Below the pieces are notes generated by a model. The model was not told where the DNA came from and did no database searches. It saw only the letters and a list, made by a program, of their open reading frames with translations. Shown in pieces: positions 16,507 through 24,183 of a stretch of DNA of 64,000 nucleotides. The position numbers were made by a program, and so were the translations under genes. Position 1 is the stretch's first letter. Each line of letters begins with the position of its first letter. This stretch comes from Sphingomonas melonis (GTDB lineage Bacteria > Pseudomonadota > Alphaproteobacteria > Sphingomonadales > Sphingomonadaceae), in contig NZ_JACCBY010000001.1 of the NCBI RefSeq assembly GCF_013409985.1, positions 1,344,696 through 1,408,695 on the forward strand, in the 5' to 3' direction.

Positions 16507-18489
16507 ATGGCCCAAGACCTTTTCGCGTCCTCCGCGACGCCCGATACGAGTTACGACGCCTCTTCGATCGAGGTACTGGAGGGGCTCGAACCCGTCCGCC
16601 GCCGCCCCGGCATGTATGTCGGCGGCACCGACGAGCGCGCGCTGCACCATCTCGCCGCCGAAGTGCTCGACAATGCGATGGACGAGGCGGTCGCCGGCCA
16701 TGCGACGCGGATCGAGGTGACGCTGGAGCCGGGCAACCGGCTGACGATCACCGACAACGGCCGCGGCATTCCGGTCGACCCGCACCCCAAGTTCCCCGAC
16801 AAGAGCGCGCTGGAAGTAATCCTGTCGACGCTCCATTCGGGCGGCAAGTTCGCCGGCAAGGCCTATGCGACCAGTGGCGGCCTGCACGGCGTCGGCGTGT
16901 CGGTGGTCAATGCGCTCTCGTCGGACACGTTGGTCGAGGTGGCGCGCGAACGGCAGCTCTACCGCCAGCGGTTCAGCCGCGGCGTGACGCAGGGGCCGCT
17001 GGAGCATGTCGGCGCGGCGCCCAACCGGCGCGGCACCTCGGTCGCCTTCACCCCCGATACCGAGATCTTCGGGCCGGAACTGGCGTTCAAGCCCAAGCGG
17101 CTCTACCAGCTCGCCCGGTCGAAGGCGTATCTGTTCGCCGGCGTCGAGATCCGCTGGCATTGCGCGCCCGAGCTGGTCGAGGGGACCGACACGCCCGCCG
17201 AGGCGGTGTTCCAGTTTCCCGGCGGCCTTGCCGATCACCTCAAGGAACAGGTCGGCAGCCGCGAGTGCGCGACGACCGACTTCTTCGCGGGCAATCAGGA
17301 CTTTCCCAACGCGCAGGGGCGCGTCGAATGGGCGGTCGCCTGGCCGCTGTGGAGCGACGGCAGCTATAGCTGGTATTGCAACACGATCCCGACGCCTGAT
17401 GGCGGTACGCACGAACAGGGGCTGCGCCAGGCGCTGGTGCGTGGCTTGCGCGCGTTCGGCGAGCTGGTCCACCAGAAGAAGGCCAAGGAGATCACCGCAG
17501 ACGACGTGATGGTCGGCAGCGAGCTGATGCTCAGCGTCTTCATCCGCGATCCGCAGTTCCAGAGCCAGACCAAGGACCGCCTCACCAGTCCGGAGGCGGC
17601 GGGGCTGGTCGAAAAGGCGGTGCGCGACCATTTCGACCATTGGCTCGGCCACAATATGGACCGCGGCAAGGCGCTGCTCGGCTATGTCCTCGAACGGATG
17701 GACGAGCGGCTGCGCCGCAAGCAGGAGCGCGAGGTCAAGCGCAAGACCGCGACCAGCGCGCGCAAGCTGCGCCTGCCCGGCAAGCTGACCGATTGCGCCA
17801 GTGACGGCAACGAGGGCACCGAACTGTTCATCGTCGAGGGCGATTCGGCAGGCGGCTCGGCGAAACAGGCGCGCGATCGCAAGACGCAGGCGATCCTGCC
17901 GATCCGCGGCAAGATCCTCAACGTCGCGAGCGCGACCAGCGCCAAGATCGTCGCCAATCAGGAAATCGCCGACCTGGTCCAGGCGCTGGGCTGCGGCACG
18001 CGCAAGGAGTGCGACGCGAGCCAGCTCCGCTACGAACGCGTCGTCATCATGACCGACGCCGACGTCGACGGCGCGCATATCGCGACCTTGCTGATGACCT
18101 TCTTCTTTCAGGAGATGCCCGACCTGGTGCGGCGCGGCCATTTGTATCTGGCGCAGCCGCCGCTCTACCGGCTGACGGTCGGCGCGAAGTCGCTGTATGC
18201 GCGCGACGATGCGCATCGCGCCGAGCTGGAGAAGACCGCGTTCAAGGGCAAGAAGGTCGAGGTGGCGCGGTTCAAGGGACTGGGCGAGATGAACCCCGGC
18301 CAGCTTCGCGAGACGACGATGGATCCGAAGACGCGTGGCATGATCCGCATCACCCTGCCGCAGGAATATGAGGAGCGCGCCGGGGTGAAGGATCTGGTCG
18401 ACCGGCTGATGGGCAACAATCCGGCGCATCGCTTCGCCTTCATCCAGGAGAATGCGGCGCGGCTGGACGAAGAGGCGATCGACGCCTGA
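16507..18489 (+). CDS. parE: DNA topoisomerase IV subunit B
   Basis: ParE is the ATPase subunit of topoisomerase IV, which decatenates replicated chromosomes. The 660-residue protein shows the GHKL ATPase: RRRPGMYVGGTDERALHHL, EVLDNAMDEA, TITDNGRGIPV, HSGGKFAG and GGLHGVGVSVVNALS. The TOPRIM domain follows, with EGDSAGGSAKQ and MTDADVDGAHI, then FKGLGEMNPGQLRETTMDP. Absence of the long insert seen in many Gram-negative GyrB proteins, together with HPKFPDKSALEVI, favours ParE. Its promoter shares a roughly 185-base gap with the divergent outer-membrane protein gene. Confidence 0.93.
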   Translation: MAQDLFASSATPDTSYDASSIEVLEGLEPVRRRPGMYVGGTDERALHHLAAEVLDNAMDEAVAGHATRIEVTLEPGNRLTITDNGRGIPVDPHPKFPDKSALEVILSTLHSGGKFAGKAYATSGGLHGVGVSVVNALSSDTLVEVARERQLYRQRFSRGVTQGPLEHVGAAPNRRGTSVAFTPDTEIFGPELAFKPKRLYQLARSKAYLFAGVEIRWHCAPELVEGTDTPAEAVFQFPGGLADHLKEQVGSRECATTDFFAGNQDFPNAQGRVEWAVAWPLWSDGSYSWYCNTIPTPDGGTHEQGLRQALVRGLRAFGELVHQKKAKEITADDVMVGSELMLSVFIRDPQFQSQTKDRLTSPEAAGLVEKAVRDHFDHWLGHNMDRGKALLGYVLERMDERLRRKQEREVKRKTATSARKLRLPGKLTDCASDGNEGTELFIVEGDSAGGSAKQARDRKTQAILPIRGKILNVASATSAKIVANQEIADLVQALGCGTRKECDASQLRYERVVIMTDADVDGAHIATLLMTFFFQEMPDLVRRGHLYLAQPPLYRLTVGAKSLYARDDAHRAELEKTAFKGKKVEVARFKGLGEMNPGQLRETTMDPKTRGMIRITLPQEYEERAGVKDLVDRLMGNNPAHRFAFIQENAARLDEEAIDA

Positions 18490-18504
18490 TCGCCGCCACC
18501 TCGC

Positions 18505-18693
18505 TCAGCGCGCGTCGCGGTCGTCGGCGTCGCGGTCGTCGAGGCAGGTGCCGGGCGTGGTGCTGAGCAGGTGGATCGTCTCGTCCTCCTCGAGGACGAT
18601 GAAGCCGATGTCTTCGAGGGCCAGCTTGAGGTGGATGCGGGTGAGGTGATCCCCTTCCTCGAAGGCGAAGACGGCGTCGGCGGGATCAATCAT
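18505..18693 (-). CDS. small acidic hypothetical protein
   Basis: A 62-residue frame from ATG 18693, with GGAG 13 bases upstream. The product is strongly acidic (DPADAVFAFEEGDHL, LEEDETIHLL) and ends in an Asp/Arg run (DDRDADDRDAR). I do not recognise a family. Codon choice looks normal for the neighbourhood. It lies between the converging ends of parE and the adhesin operon and may be the last cistron of that operon or independent. Confidence 0.5.
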   Translation of the reverse strand: MIDPADAVFAFEEGDHLTRIHLKLALEDIGFIVLEEDETIHLLSTTPGTCLDDRDADDRDAR

Positions 18694-18771
18694 CCGCGTC
18701 CAACTCCATCCGATTATGCCCGTTCCACCCGGTAAGCGCTTAAATAGGTTAAATAAGACGAACCGTTACAC

Positions 18772-18981
18772 TCAGAGTGGCGGCCATTGCGGCGGGGCCG
18801 GGAGCTGCCGCGCCTGCATGCGTCCGTGCAAGAAGCCGGCATGCCAGGCGGCGCGGACCAGCACCGCGCGAAAGTCGAACGGGCAGTCGCGCGCGGTGCC
18901 GTCGACGCCGGACAGCCGCCCATCCTCGAACGCGACCTCCAGTGCGGCGGGATCGTCGGGATGGGGCGCGTGCGGGATCGC
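18772..18981 (-). CDS. ribosome modulation factor (RMF/CrpP)-like open frame without a standard start codon
   Basis: Directly after the marR stop, in the same frame, 69 codons read like a real protein: PHAPHPDDPAALEVAFEDGR, then LSGVDGTARDCPFDF, then AAWHAGFLHGRMQ. The spacing G-x3-G-x2-G-x4-CP[FY]...W-x2-G[FW] resembles E. coli RMF, which dimerises 70S ribosomes in stationary phase. There is no in-frame ATG, GTG or TTG before the conserved core; the only GTG is inside it (in AVLVRAAW). It may use a rare start such as ATC, be read through the marR TGA, be hidden by a sequencing error, or be decaying. Family assignment is by eye and tentative. Confidence 0.45.
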   Translation of the reverse strand, partial: AIPHAPHPDDPAALEVAFEDGRLSGVDGTARDCPFDFRAVLVRAAWHAGFLHGRMQARQLPAPPQWPPL

Positions 18982-19449
18982 TCAGCCGCGCGTCGCGCCG
19001 GGGTGGAAGGTGCGCGGATCGGCCGCCGCTTCGGCGGTGTCGGGCGTGTCGAACAGATGTTCAAGCATCGCCGCCATCGCCGCATAGCCCTTGCCGGTCA
19101 GGCGCACGCGGACGCGGCGATGATCGGTCGGATCGGGGCGGCGGGAGAGCAGCCCGGCCTCCTGCAACCGGTCGATGCGGCGCATCGCGCTGGTCGTGCT
19201 CTCGCCCGACATCAAGGTGAGATCCTTGATATAGAGGCGTTCGCCGGTGCCGGCGGCGATGAACAGGTCGATCATCATGTCCCAGGCGGGATCGACGAGC
19301 AGGTCGCGCGGCAGGAAGTGGCTCATCCGGGACCGCAGCTGGCGCGCCTGGCGGGCGCGGGCGAGCAGCGTCGGCGTGAACGGCGTGGCATCGGCGCCGT
19401 CGACCGGGGTGGCGCCGGCGAAGGCGGCGTGGTCGAGGGGCGGGCTCAT
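18982..19449 (-). CDS. MarR-family winged-helix regulator at the end of the secretion operon
   Basis: The 155-residue protein has a MarR-type helix-turn-helix and wing: FIAAGTGERLYIKDLTLMSG, ESTTSAMRRIDRLQEAGLL, RRPDPTDHRRVRVRLTGKGY, the last containing the family's conserved D-x-R wing. Dimerisation helices lie at both ends. The ATG overlaps the stop of the HlyD-like adaptor gene (ATGA), so it is translated with the secretion genes and may control them or sense a secreted or imported ligand. MarR proteins usually repress neighbouring operons. Confidence 0.88.
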   Translation of the reverse strand: MSPPLDHAAFAGATPVDGADATPFTPTLLARARQARQLRSRMSHFLPRDLLVDPAWDMMIDLFIAAGTGERLYIKDLTLMSGESTTSAMRRIDRLQEAGLLSRRPDPTDHRRVRVRLTGKGYAAMAAMLEHLFDTPDTAEAAADPRTFHPGATRG

Positions 19450-20633
19450 CGTTCGCGCAGTGCCTCCTGCGCACGGTTGAGGGGTTTGAGCAGATATTGC
19501 AGCACGGTCTTGCTGCCGGTGTGGATGTCGACCGTGGCGACCATGCCGGGGGTGATCGGGAAGCGACGCCCGGCCGCGTTGGTCAGCGAGTCCGACCTGG
19601 TGCGCACGAAAACACGGTAATAGAGCACGTCGGGCTTCACCTCGTCGCGGATCGTATCGGGGGAGATGGTGGTGACGACGCCGTCGAGGCCGCCGTAGAT
19701 CGAGTAATCATAAGCGGTGACCTTGACCTTGGCGGCCTGACCGGGGCGGATGAAGGCGATGTCGCGCGGCTGGATGCGTGCCTCGATCAGCAGGCGGTCG
19801 TCGAGCGGGACGATCTCCATGACCTTGCCGTTGGGCGGGATGACGCCGCCGATCGTCGAAACCTCGATATTCTTGACGACGCCGCGCACCGGCGAGCGCA
19901 GCGTGAGGCGACTCAGCGTGTCGGAGCGGCCGCGGATCACCGGGCCGAGCGTGTCGACCTGTTCCATCACCTTGGCGAGATCCTGCCGCGCCTCGACCAT
20001 ATATTGCGAGCGCAGGTCGGCCTTCTTGAGTTCGAGGTCGGCGCGCTGGCGTTGCAGGCGCAGCACCTCGACGTTGCTCGCCGCGCCGACGGTGATCAGC
20101 GACTGGCCGATCGAGACCTCGCGGCCGATCAGCGCGAGGCTCTGGTCGATCAGCGCGACCGAGGATTGCAGGCTGCGGCGGCGGGTCTCGTAGAGGCTGG
20201 TCTCGGCGGCCTTGAGGTCGGGGAAACGGTCGAGCTCGGGCGAGAAGCGCAAGGGGGTGCCGTTCGCCTCGGCCTGCAGCCGGCCGGCGCTGGCGAGCGC
20301 GGCGCGATATTTGGCGGCGCTCTCCTCGACGGTCGAGCCGGCCTGGGTGGGATCGAGTTGCGCGAGCAACTGGCCCGGCTTGACGATATCGTCCTGCCGG
20401 ACGAGCATCCTGGCGAGGATGCCGCCCTCCAGCGATTGCAGCACTTGTTCGCGGCTGGTCGGCACGACGCGCGCCTCGCCGGTCGCGACCTCGTCGAGGC
20501 TGGCGAACCACGCCCAGCCGAGCGCGGCGACGAACAGCGCGGCGAGCAGCCAGATCAGCCGGGTCGCGGTGATGCGCGCGGCCTCGCCGTCGTCGCCGAA
20601 CAGATGGTCGTCGTCGGCGGTGATGCTGGTCAT
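19446..20633 (-). CDS. HlyD-family membrane fusion protein (LapC-like)
   Basis: This is the periplasmic adaptor linking the inner-membrane ABC exporter to the outer-membrane channel. From ATG 20633 (overlapping the exporter stop) the 395-residue protein has a short cytoplasmic N-terminus, one transmembrane helix (RLIWLLAALFVAALGWAWFA, about residues 25-44), a biotinyl-lipoyl half motif (EGGILARMLVRQDDIVKPGQLLAQLD), a long alpha hairpin, the second lipoyl half (LRSPVRGVVKNIEVSTIGGV) and a beta barrel ending in the HlyD signature region (PDVLYYRVFVRT ... PGMVATVDIHTG). The order and size fit type I secretion adaptors. Confidence 0.93.
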   Translation of the reverse strand: MTSITADDDHLFGDDGEAARITATRLIWLLAALFVAALGWAWFASLDEVATGEARVVPTSREQVLQSLEGGILARMLVRQDDIVKPGQLLAQLDPTQAGSTVEESAAKYRAALASAGRLQAEANGTPLRFSPELDRFPDLKAAETSLYETRRRSLQSSVALIDQSLALIGREVSIGQSLITVGAASNVEVLRLQRQRADLELKKADLRSQYMVEARQDLAKVMEQVDTLGPVIRGRSDTLSRLTLRSPVRGVVKNIEVSTIGGVIPPNGKVMEIVPLDDRLLIEARIQPRDIAFIRPGQAAKVKVTAYDYSIYGGLDGVVTTISPDTIRDEVKPDVLYYRVFVRTRSDSLTNAAGRRFPITPGMVATVDIHTGSKTVLQYLLKPLNRAQEALRER

Positions 20634-22774
20634 GCCGCTGCACTCCGGGTGCCACGCATCGTGGCGAGGATCTGGTCGCGCGGGCCGTCGAGGATGACGC
20701 TGCCCTGATCGATGACGATGATGCGGTCGACGATGTCGAGCATCCGCATCCGGTGGGTAGCGACGATGATGGTGCGGTCCCGGCTCCACGCGCCGAGCTG
20801 CTGGATGAAATGGCGTTCGGTCGCCTCGTCCATCGCCGCGGTGGGTTCGTCGAGCAGCGCGACCATCGGCTGGCGGAGCAGCAGTCGCGCGAGCAGCAGC
20901 GCCTGCACCTGTCCGCCGGACAGGCCGCGCCCGCCCTCCTGCACGACATGGCCAAGGCCGTCGCGCAGCCGGCGCAGCATCGCGTCGGCGCCGACCATGG
21001 CGAGCGCGGCCATGATCTCGCTATCCGAGGCGGCGGGCGCGCCGAGCGTCAGGTTCTCGCGCAGCGTGCCGTGGAACAGGCGGCTCGACTGGGTGAGCAG
21101 CGCGACGTCGCGGCGGACGTCGGCGGGGTCGATCTGGTGCAGCGCGAGGCCGTCGAGCAGCACCTCTCCCGACACCGGTTGCAACATGCCCGACAGGCCC
21201 TGGAGCAGCGTCGACTTGCCGGCGCCGTTGCGGCCGAGCAGCGCGATCCGGTCGCCCGCGGCGATCTCCAGATTGGCGATGCTGAGCGCGGGCGGCGCGT
21301 TGGGATCGGCATAGGTGAACACCGCCGAGCGCAAGGCGAAGGCGCCGGTGACCGCGGGCAGCGGGATGCGGTGGTCGGCGTCGGCGCTGTCGACGGGCAG
21401 CGCCATGATCTGGTTGAGGCTGCCCATCGCGACCTTCGCGTGCTGCCAGCGGCCGAGCAATTGCGTCACCTGCGCCATCGGCGCCATCATCCGCGAGCCG
21501 AGGATCGAGGTGGCGACGAGCACGCCGGTGGTGATGCTGCCCGCAATGACGAGCGGCGCGCCGACGAAGATGATCGCGGCATAGACGCCGTTCTGCACGC
21601 TCTGCGTCCACACCGACAGGCCGTTGGTGAGGCCGCGCAGCCGCAATTGCGCCTCGCCGGCGACGGCATTGTAGTGGTTCCACTGCTGGTGGAAGCGCTC
21701 CTCGGCCTGGAGCGCCTTGATGTCCTCGATGCCCTGCACCGCCTCGACCAGCATCGCGTTGCGCAGCGAGGATTCGCGCATCGATTCCGTCGCGAGCATG
21801 CGCAGCCGGCGCTGGGCGAGCAGGCCGGGCAGCAGCAGCAGCACGAGCGCGACGAGCGGCACCAGCGCGAGCAGGCCGCCGATATACCAGAGCAGGCCGA
21901 GGAACATCAGGAAGAAGGGCAGGTCGGCGACGGTGGCGATCGTCGTCGAGGTGAGCATGTCGCGGACCTGGTCGAGGTCGCGGAGCTGGGCGATGAAGGT
22001 GCCGGTCGAGGGCGGGCGCGACTGGTTGCGGACGCGCAGCGCATGGCCGAAGACGCGGTCGGAGATGCGCAGGTCGGCGCGCTTGCCGAGCACGTCGACG
22101 ATGTTGGTGCGCAGCCGCCGCAGCGCGAAGTCGAAGCCGATCGCGACCAGCACGCCGACGAACAGGATGGTCAGCGTCGGGATCGACGCCGCCGGCACGA
22201 CGCGGTCGTAGACCTGCATCGAGAACAGCACGCCGGCGAGGCCGAGCAGGTTGGTGACCACCGAGGCGACCATGACATGGCCGTAGGCGGGCGCGTCGCG
22301 CATCAGGATCTGGCGCAGCCAGTGATCCTCGAACGGGCGGATATAGGTGTCGACCCGCGCATCCGGCGAGGAGCGCACCGGCCGCGGCACGACGAAGCCG
22401 GTGGCGGCGGCGCGCAGCTCGGCGAGCGGCAGGCGGGTCTGGCCGCCGCGATCGCCGGGCAGCACCAGCCGGGCGTGATCGTCCCCGTCGATGCCGTCGA
22501 TCAGCGCGATCTCGCCATCGGCGAGGCGGACGATCATCGGCAGCCGCCAGCCGCTGAGCGTGACCGCCTGCGGGGTCGCGAAACGGACGGTGAGGCCGGT
22601 GGCGCGGGCGAGCGCCAGGATGCGCGCGTCCTCGTCGCCGCCGAGATCCCATTGCGCGGCGAGGCGAGCGCGCTGTTCGGAGACGGGCAGGCGATAGTGG
22701 CGGGCGACGCGGCCGAGCAGTTCGAGCCATCCGTCGACGGTTCCCGGCGGCGCCGGAGCGCGCGCGGCGGTCAC
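20630..22774 (-). CDS. type I secretion ABC transporter with N-terminal C39-like domain (LapB-like)
   Basis: GTG at 22774 overlaps the tolC stop and is preferred to the longer frame, which is antisense to tolC. The 714-residue protein has a C39-peptidase-like domain (about residues 1-150) with no catalytic Cys-His pattern, as in substrates without a double-glycine leader. A membrane domain follows (HVMVASVVTNLLGLAGVLFSMQVYDRVVP and further spans). The ATPase domain has Walker A LLGRNGAGKST, signature LSGGQ and Walker B VALLDEPTAAMD. It energises export of the upstream giant adhesin. Confidence 0.94.
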   Translation of the reverse strand: MTAARAPAPPGTVDGWLELLGRVARHYRLPVSEQRARLAAQWDLGGDEDARILALARATGLTVRFATPQAVTLSGWRLPMIVRLADGEIALIDGIDGDDHARLVLPGDRGGQTRLPLAELRAAATGFVVPRPVRSSPDARVDTYIRPFEDHWLRQILMRDAPAYGHVMVASVVTNLLGLAGVLFSMQVYDRVVPAASIPTLTILFVGVLVAIGFDFALRRLRTNIVDVLGKRADLRISDRVFGHALRVRNQSRPPSTGTFIAQLRDLDQVRDMLTSTTIATVADLPFFLMFLGLLWYIGGLLALVPLVALVLLLLPGLLAQRRLRMLATESMRESSLRNAMLVEAVQGIEDIKALQAEERFHQQWNHYNAVAGEAQLRLRGLTNGLSVWTQSVQNGVYAAIIFVGAPLVIAGSITTGVLVATSILGSRMMAPMAQVTQLLGRWQHAKVAMGSLNQIMALPVDSADADHRIPLPAVTGAFALRSAVFTYADPNAPPALSIANLEIAAGDRIALLGRNGAGKSTLLQGLSGMLQPVSGEVLLDGLALHQIDPADVRRDVALLTQSSRLFHGTLRENLTLGAPAASDSEIMAALAMVGADAMLRRLRDGLGHVVQEGGRGLSGGQVQALLLARLLLRQPMVALLDEPTAAMDEATERHFIQQLGAWSRDRTIIVATHRMRMLDIVDRIIVIDQGSVILDGPRDQILATMRGTRSAAA

Positions 22775-24081
22775 AGCGTCACCCCGCGCACCGACGTGCC
22801 CGACAGGCCGAAGGCGTCGCGCATCCTGCCCGACACGTAGAGGCAGTCGATCTGCAACCGGCGCAAGTTCTGCGTGGTATTGACCGCGTCGAAGCGCACC
22901 TGTTGCAGTTCCTGTTCTGCATTGAGCAGATCGACCAAGGTGCGGGTTCCCATTTCGAGATATTGGATGCGGTAGAGCCGGCCGGTCTCGCGCATATTGT
23001 CCTCGCGCGAGGCGAGCGTGGTGACGAGGCGCGAGAGGCTGTCGATCTGCTGCTGCGCCTCGGCGAGCTGCTGGCTGCTCTCGTTGCGGACGCGGCGCGC
23101 GCTCGCCTCGGCGGCGTCGAGCCGGTAGGCGGCGCTGCGCACGCGCGCCTTGGTGAGGCCGCCGGCGAAGATGTTGCTCGTGACGCGCAGGCCGAAATTG
23201 TAGATGCTGCGGTCGCCGAACGGCGAGCCGATGTCGGTCGAGGCGTCGCCGCCGAGCGAGAGGGTCGGCAGGCGGTCGGCGCGGCTGCGGCGCAGATTGG
23301 CGGCGGCGCGCTCCGCCTCGGCATCGGCGGCGGCGACCGCGGGAACGGCCCGCCACGCCGGGGCGGGGCCGGCGCAGCCGCGCATCAGCCAGTCGGGCAC
23401 GTCGGCGGAGACGCCGGCGGGCGCCGGGCGGCCGAGCAGGAAGGCGAGGTTGCTGGTCCAGCGCCGCTCCTCCGCCTCGACCTGGGTCAGGCTGGCCTGC
23501 GCCGCCTCGACCCGCGCCTGCGCCTGCAGCGCGTCGGAGCGGGTGGCGGCGCCCATCGTCGCGCGCTGGCCGACGAGTTCGCTGATCTGGCGGATGCGCT
23601 CGGCCTGGTCGCGGGCGATGGCGCGCTGCGCGGTGGCGCGTTGCAGCTCGATCACCGCATAAGCCGTGTCGCGGATCAGCGTGTCGACGGCGAGCAGCAT
23701 CTCGGCGCGGCTGGCGCGGGTGCCGGCGCGGGCGGCGGCGACATCGCTCGACACCTTGCCGAAATCGTAGAGCATCTGCGACGCGCCGAACTGCGGCCGC
23801 GGCCGCCACGTGCCCGACACGCGGCTGTCATAGCCGCTGCCGATGCCGGCGCTGACCGTCGGCAGATAGCCGGCGCGCGCCGCCGCGACGTCTTCGCCCG
23901 CCGCGGCGAGCGTGCCCGCCGCCTCGATCACCGACGGATGCCAGGCGACGGCATCGCGCGCGGCGGTTTCGAGCGTGACGGGACCAGGCGCGTCGGCGGC
24001 CATGCCGCTGCCGCACAGCGTGGCGGTCATCACCACGCCCGTCGCGACCAACATCCTGGGTAACCGTCGTCGAAAACGCAT
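22771..24081 (-). CDS. TolC-family outer-membrane channel (LapE/AggA-like)
   Basis: The 436-residue protein has an N-terminal signal (RMLVATGVVMTATLCGSGMAADA) and two TolC repeat halves. Each has a long coiled segment and a strand pair: VAAARAGYLPTVSAGIGSGYD and RRSRADRLPTLSLGGDASTD mark equivalent positions. The TLETAARDAVAWHPSVIEA opening is the usual OEP motif. It should form the trimeric outer-membrane exit duct for the type I system. The Shine-Dalgarno sequence lies inside a strong hairpin (24093-24115). The stop is fused to the ABC gene start. Confidence 0.93.
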   Translation of the reverse strand: MRFRRRLPRMLVATGVVMTATLCGSGMAADAPGPVTLETAARDAVAWHPSVIEAAGTLAAAGEDVAAARAGYLPTVSAGIGSGYDSRVSGTWRPRPQFGASQMLYDFGKVSSDVAAARAGTRASRAEMLLAVDTLIRDTAYAVIELQRATAQRAIARDQAERIRQISELVGQRATMGAATRSDALQAQARVEAAQASLTQVEAEERRWTSNLAFLLGRPAPAGVSADVPDWLMRGCAGPAPAWRAVPAVAAADAEAERAAANLRRSRADRLPTLSLGGDASTDIGSPFGDRSIYNFGLRVTSNIFAGGLTKARVRSAAYRLDAAEASARRVRNESSQQLAEAQQQIDSLSRLVTTLASREDNMRETGRLYRIQYLEMGTRTLVDLLNAEQELQQVRFDAVNTTQNLRRLQIDCLYVSGRMRDAFGLSGTSVRGVTL

Positions 24082-24092
24082 TGCAATCGGGT

Positions 24093-24115
24093 CCTCTCTT
24101 GCCGCGCAAAAGAGG
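24093..24115 (-). promoter_or_regulatory. hairpin covering the tolC ribosome binding site
   Basis: On the minus strand CCTCTTTTGC-GCG-GCAAGAGAGG forms a 10-base-pair stem with one G-T wobble and a 3-base loop. The GAGAGG in the 3' arm is the only good Shine-Dalgarno candidate, about 11 bases from the tolC ATG. No T-run follows, so it is not a classical terminator. Confidence 0.55.
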
Positions 24116-24183
24116 CCCGGTTGCTTAACAAAGAGTAGATTTCACCCTTTTGCCATCAATACTTTAGATGCAGTTTGCGGTGC

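Noticed and set aside
20630..23809. 1059-residue ABC exporter with long N-terminal extension
   Set aside because: The extra 345 residues are the tolC gene read in another frame; GTG 22774 overlapping the tolC stop is the natural start.
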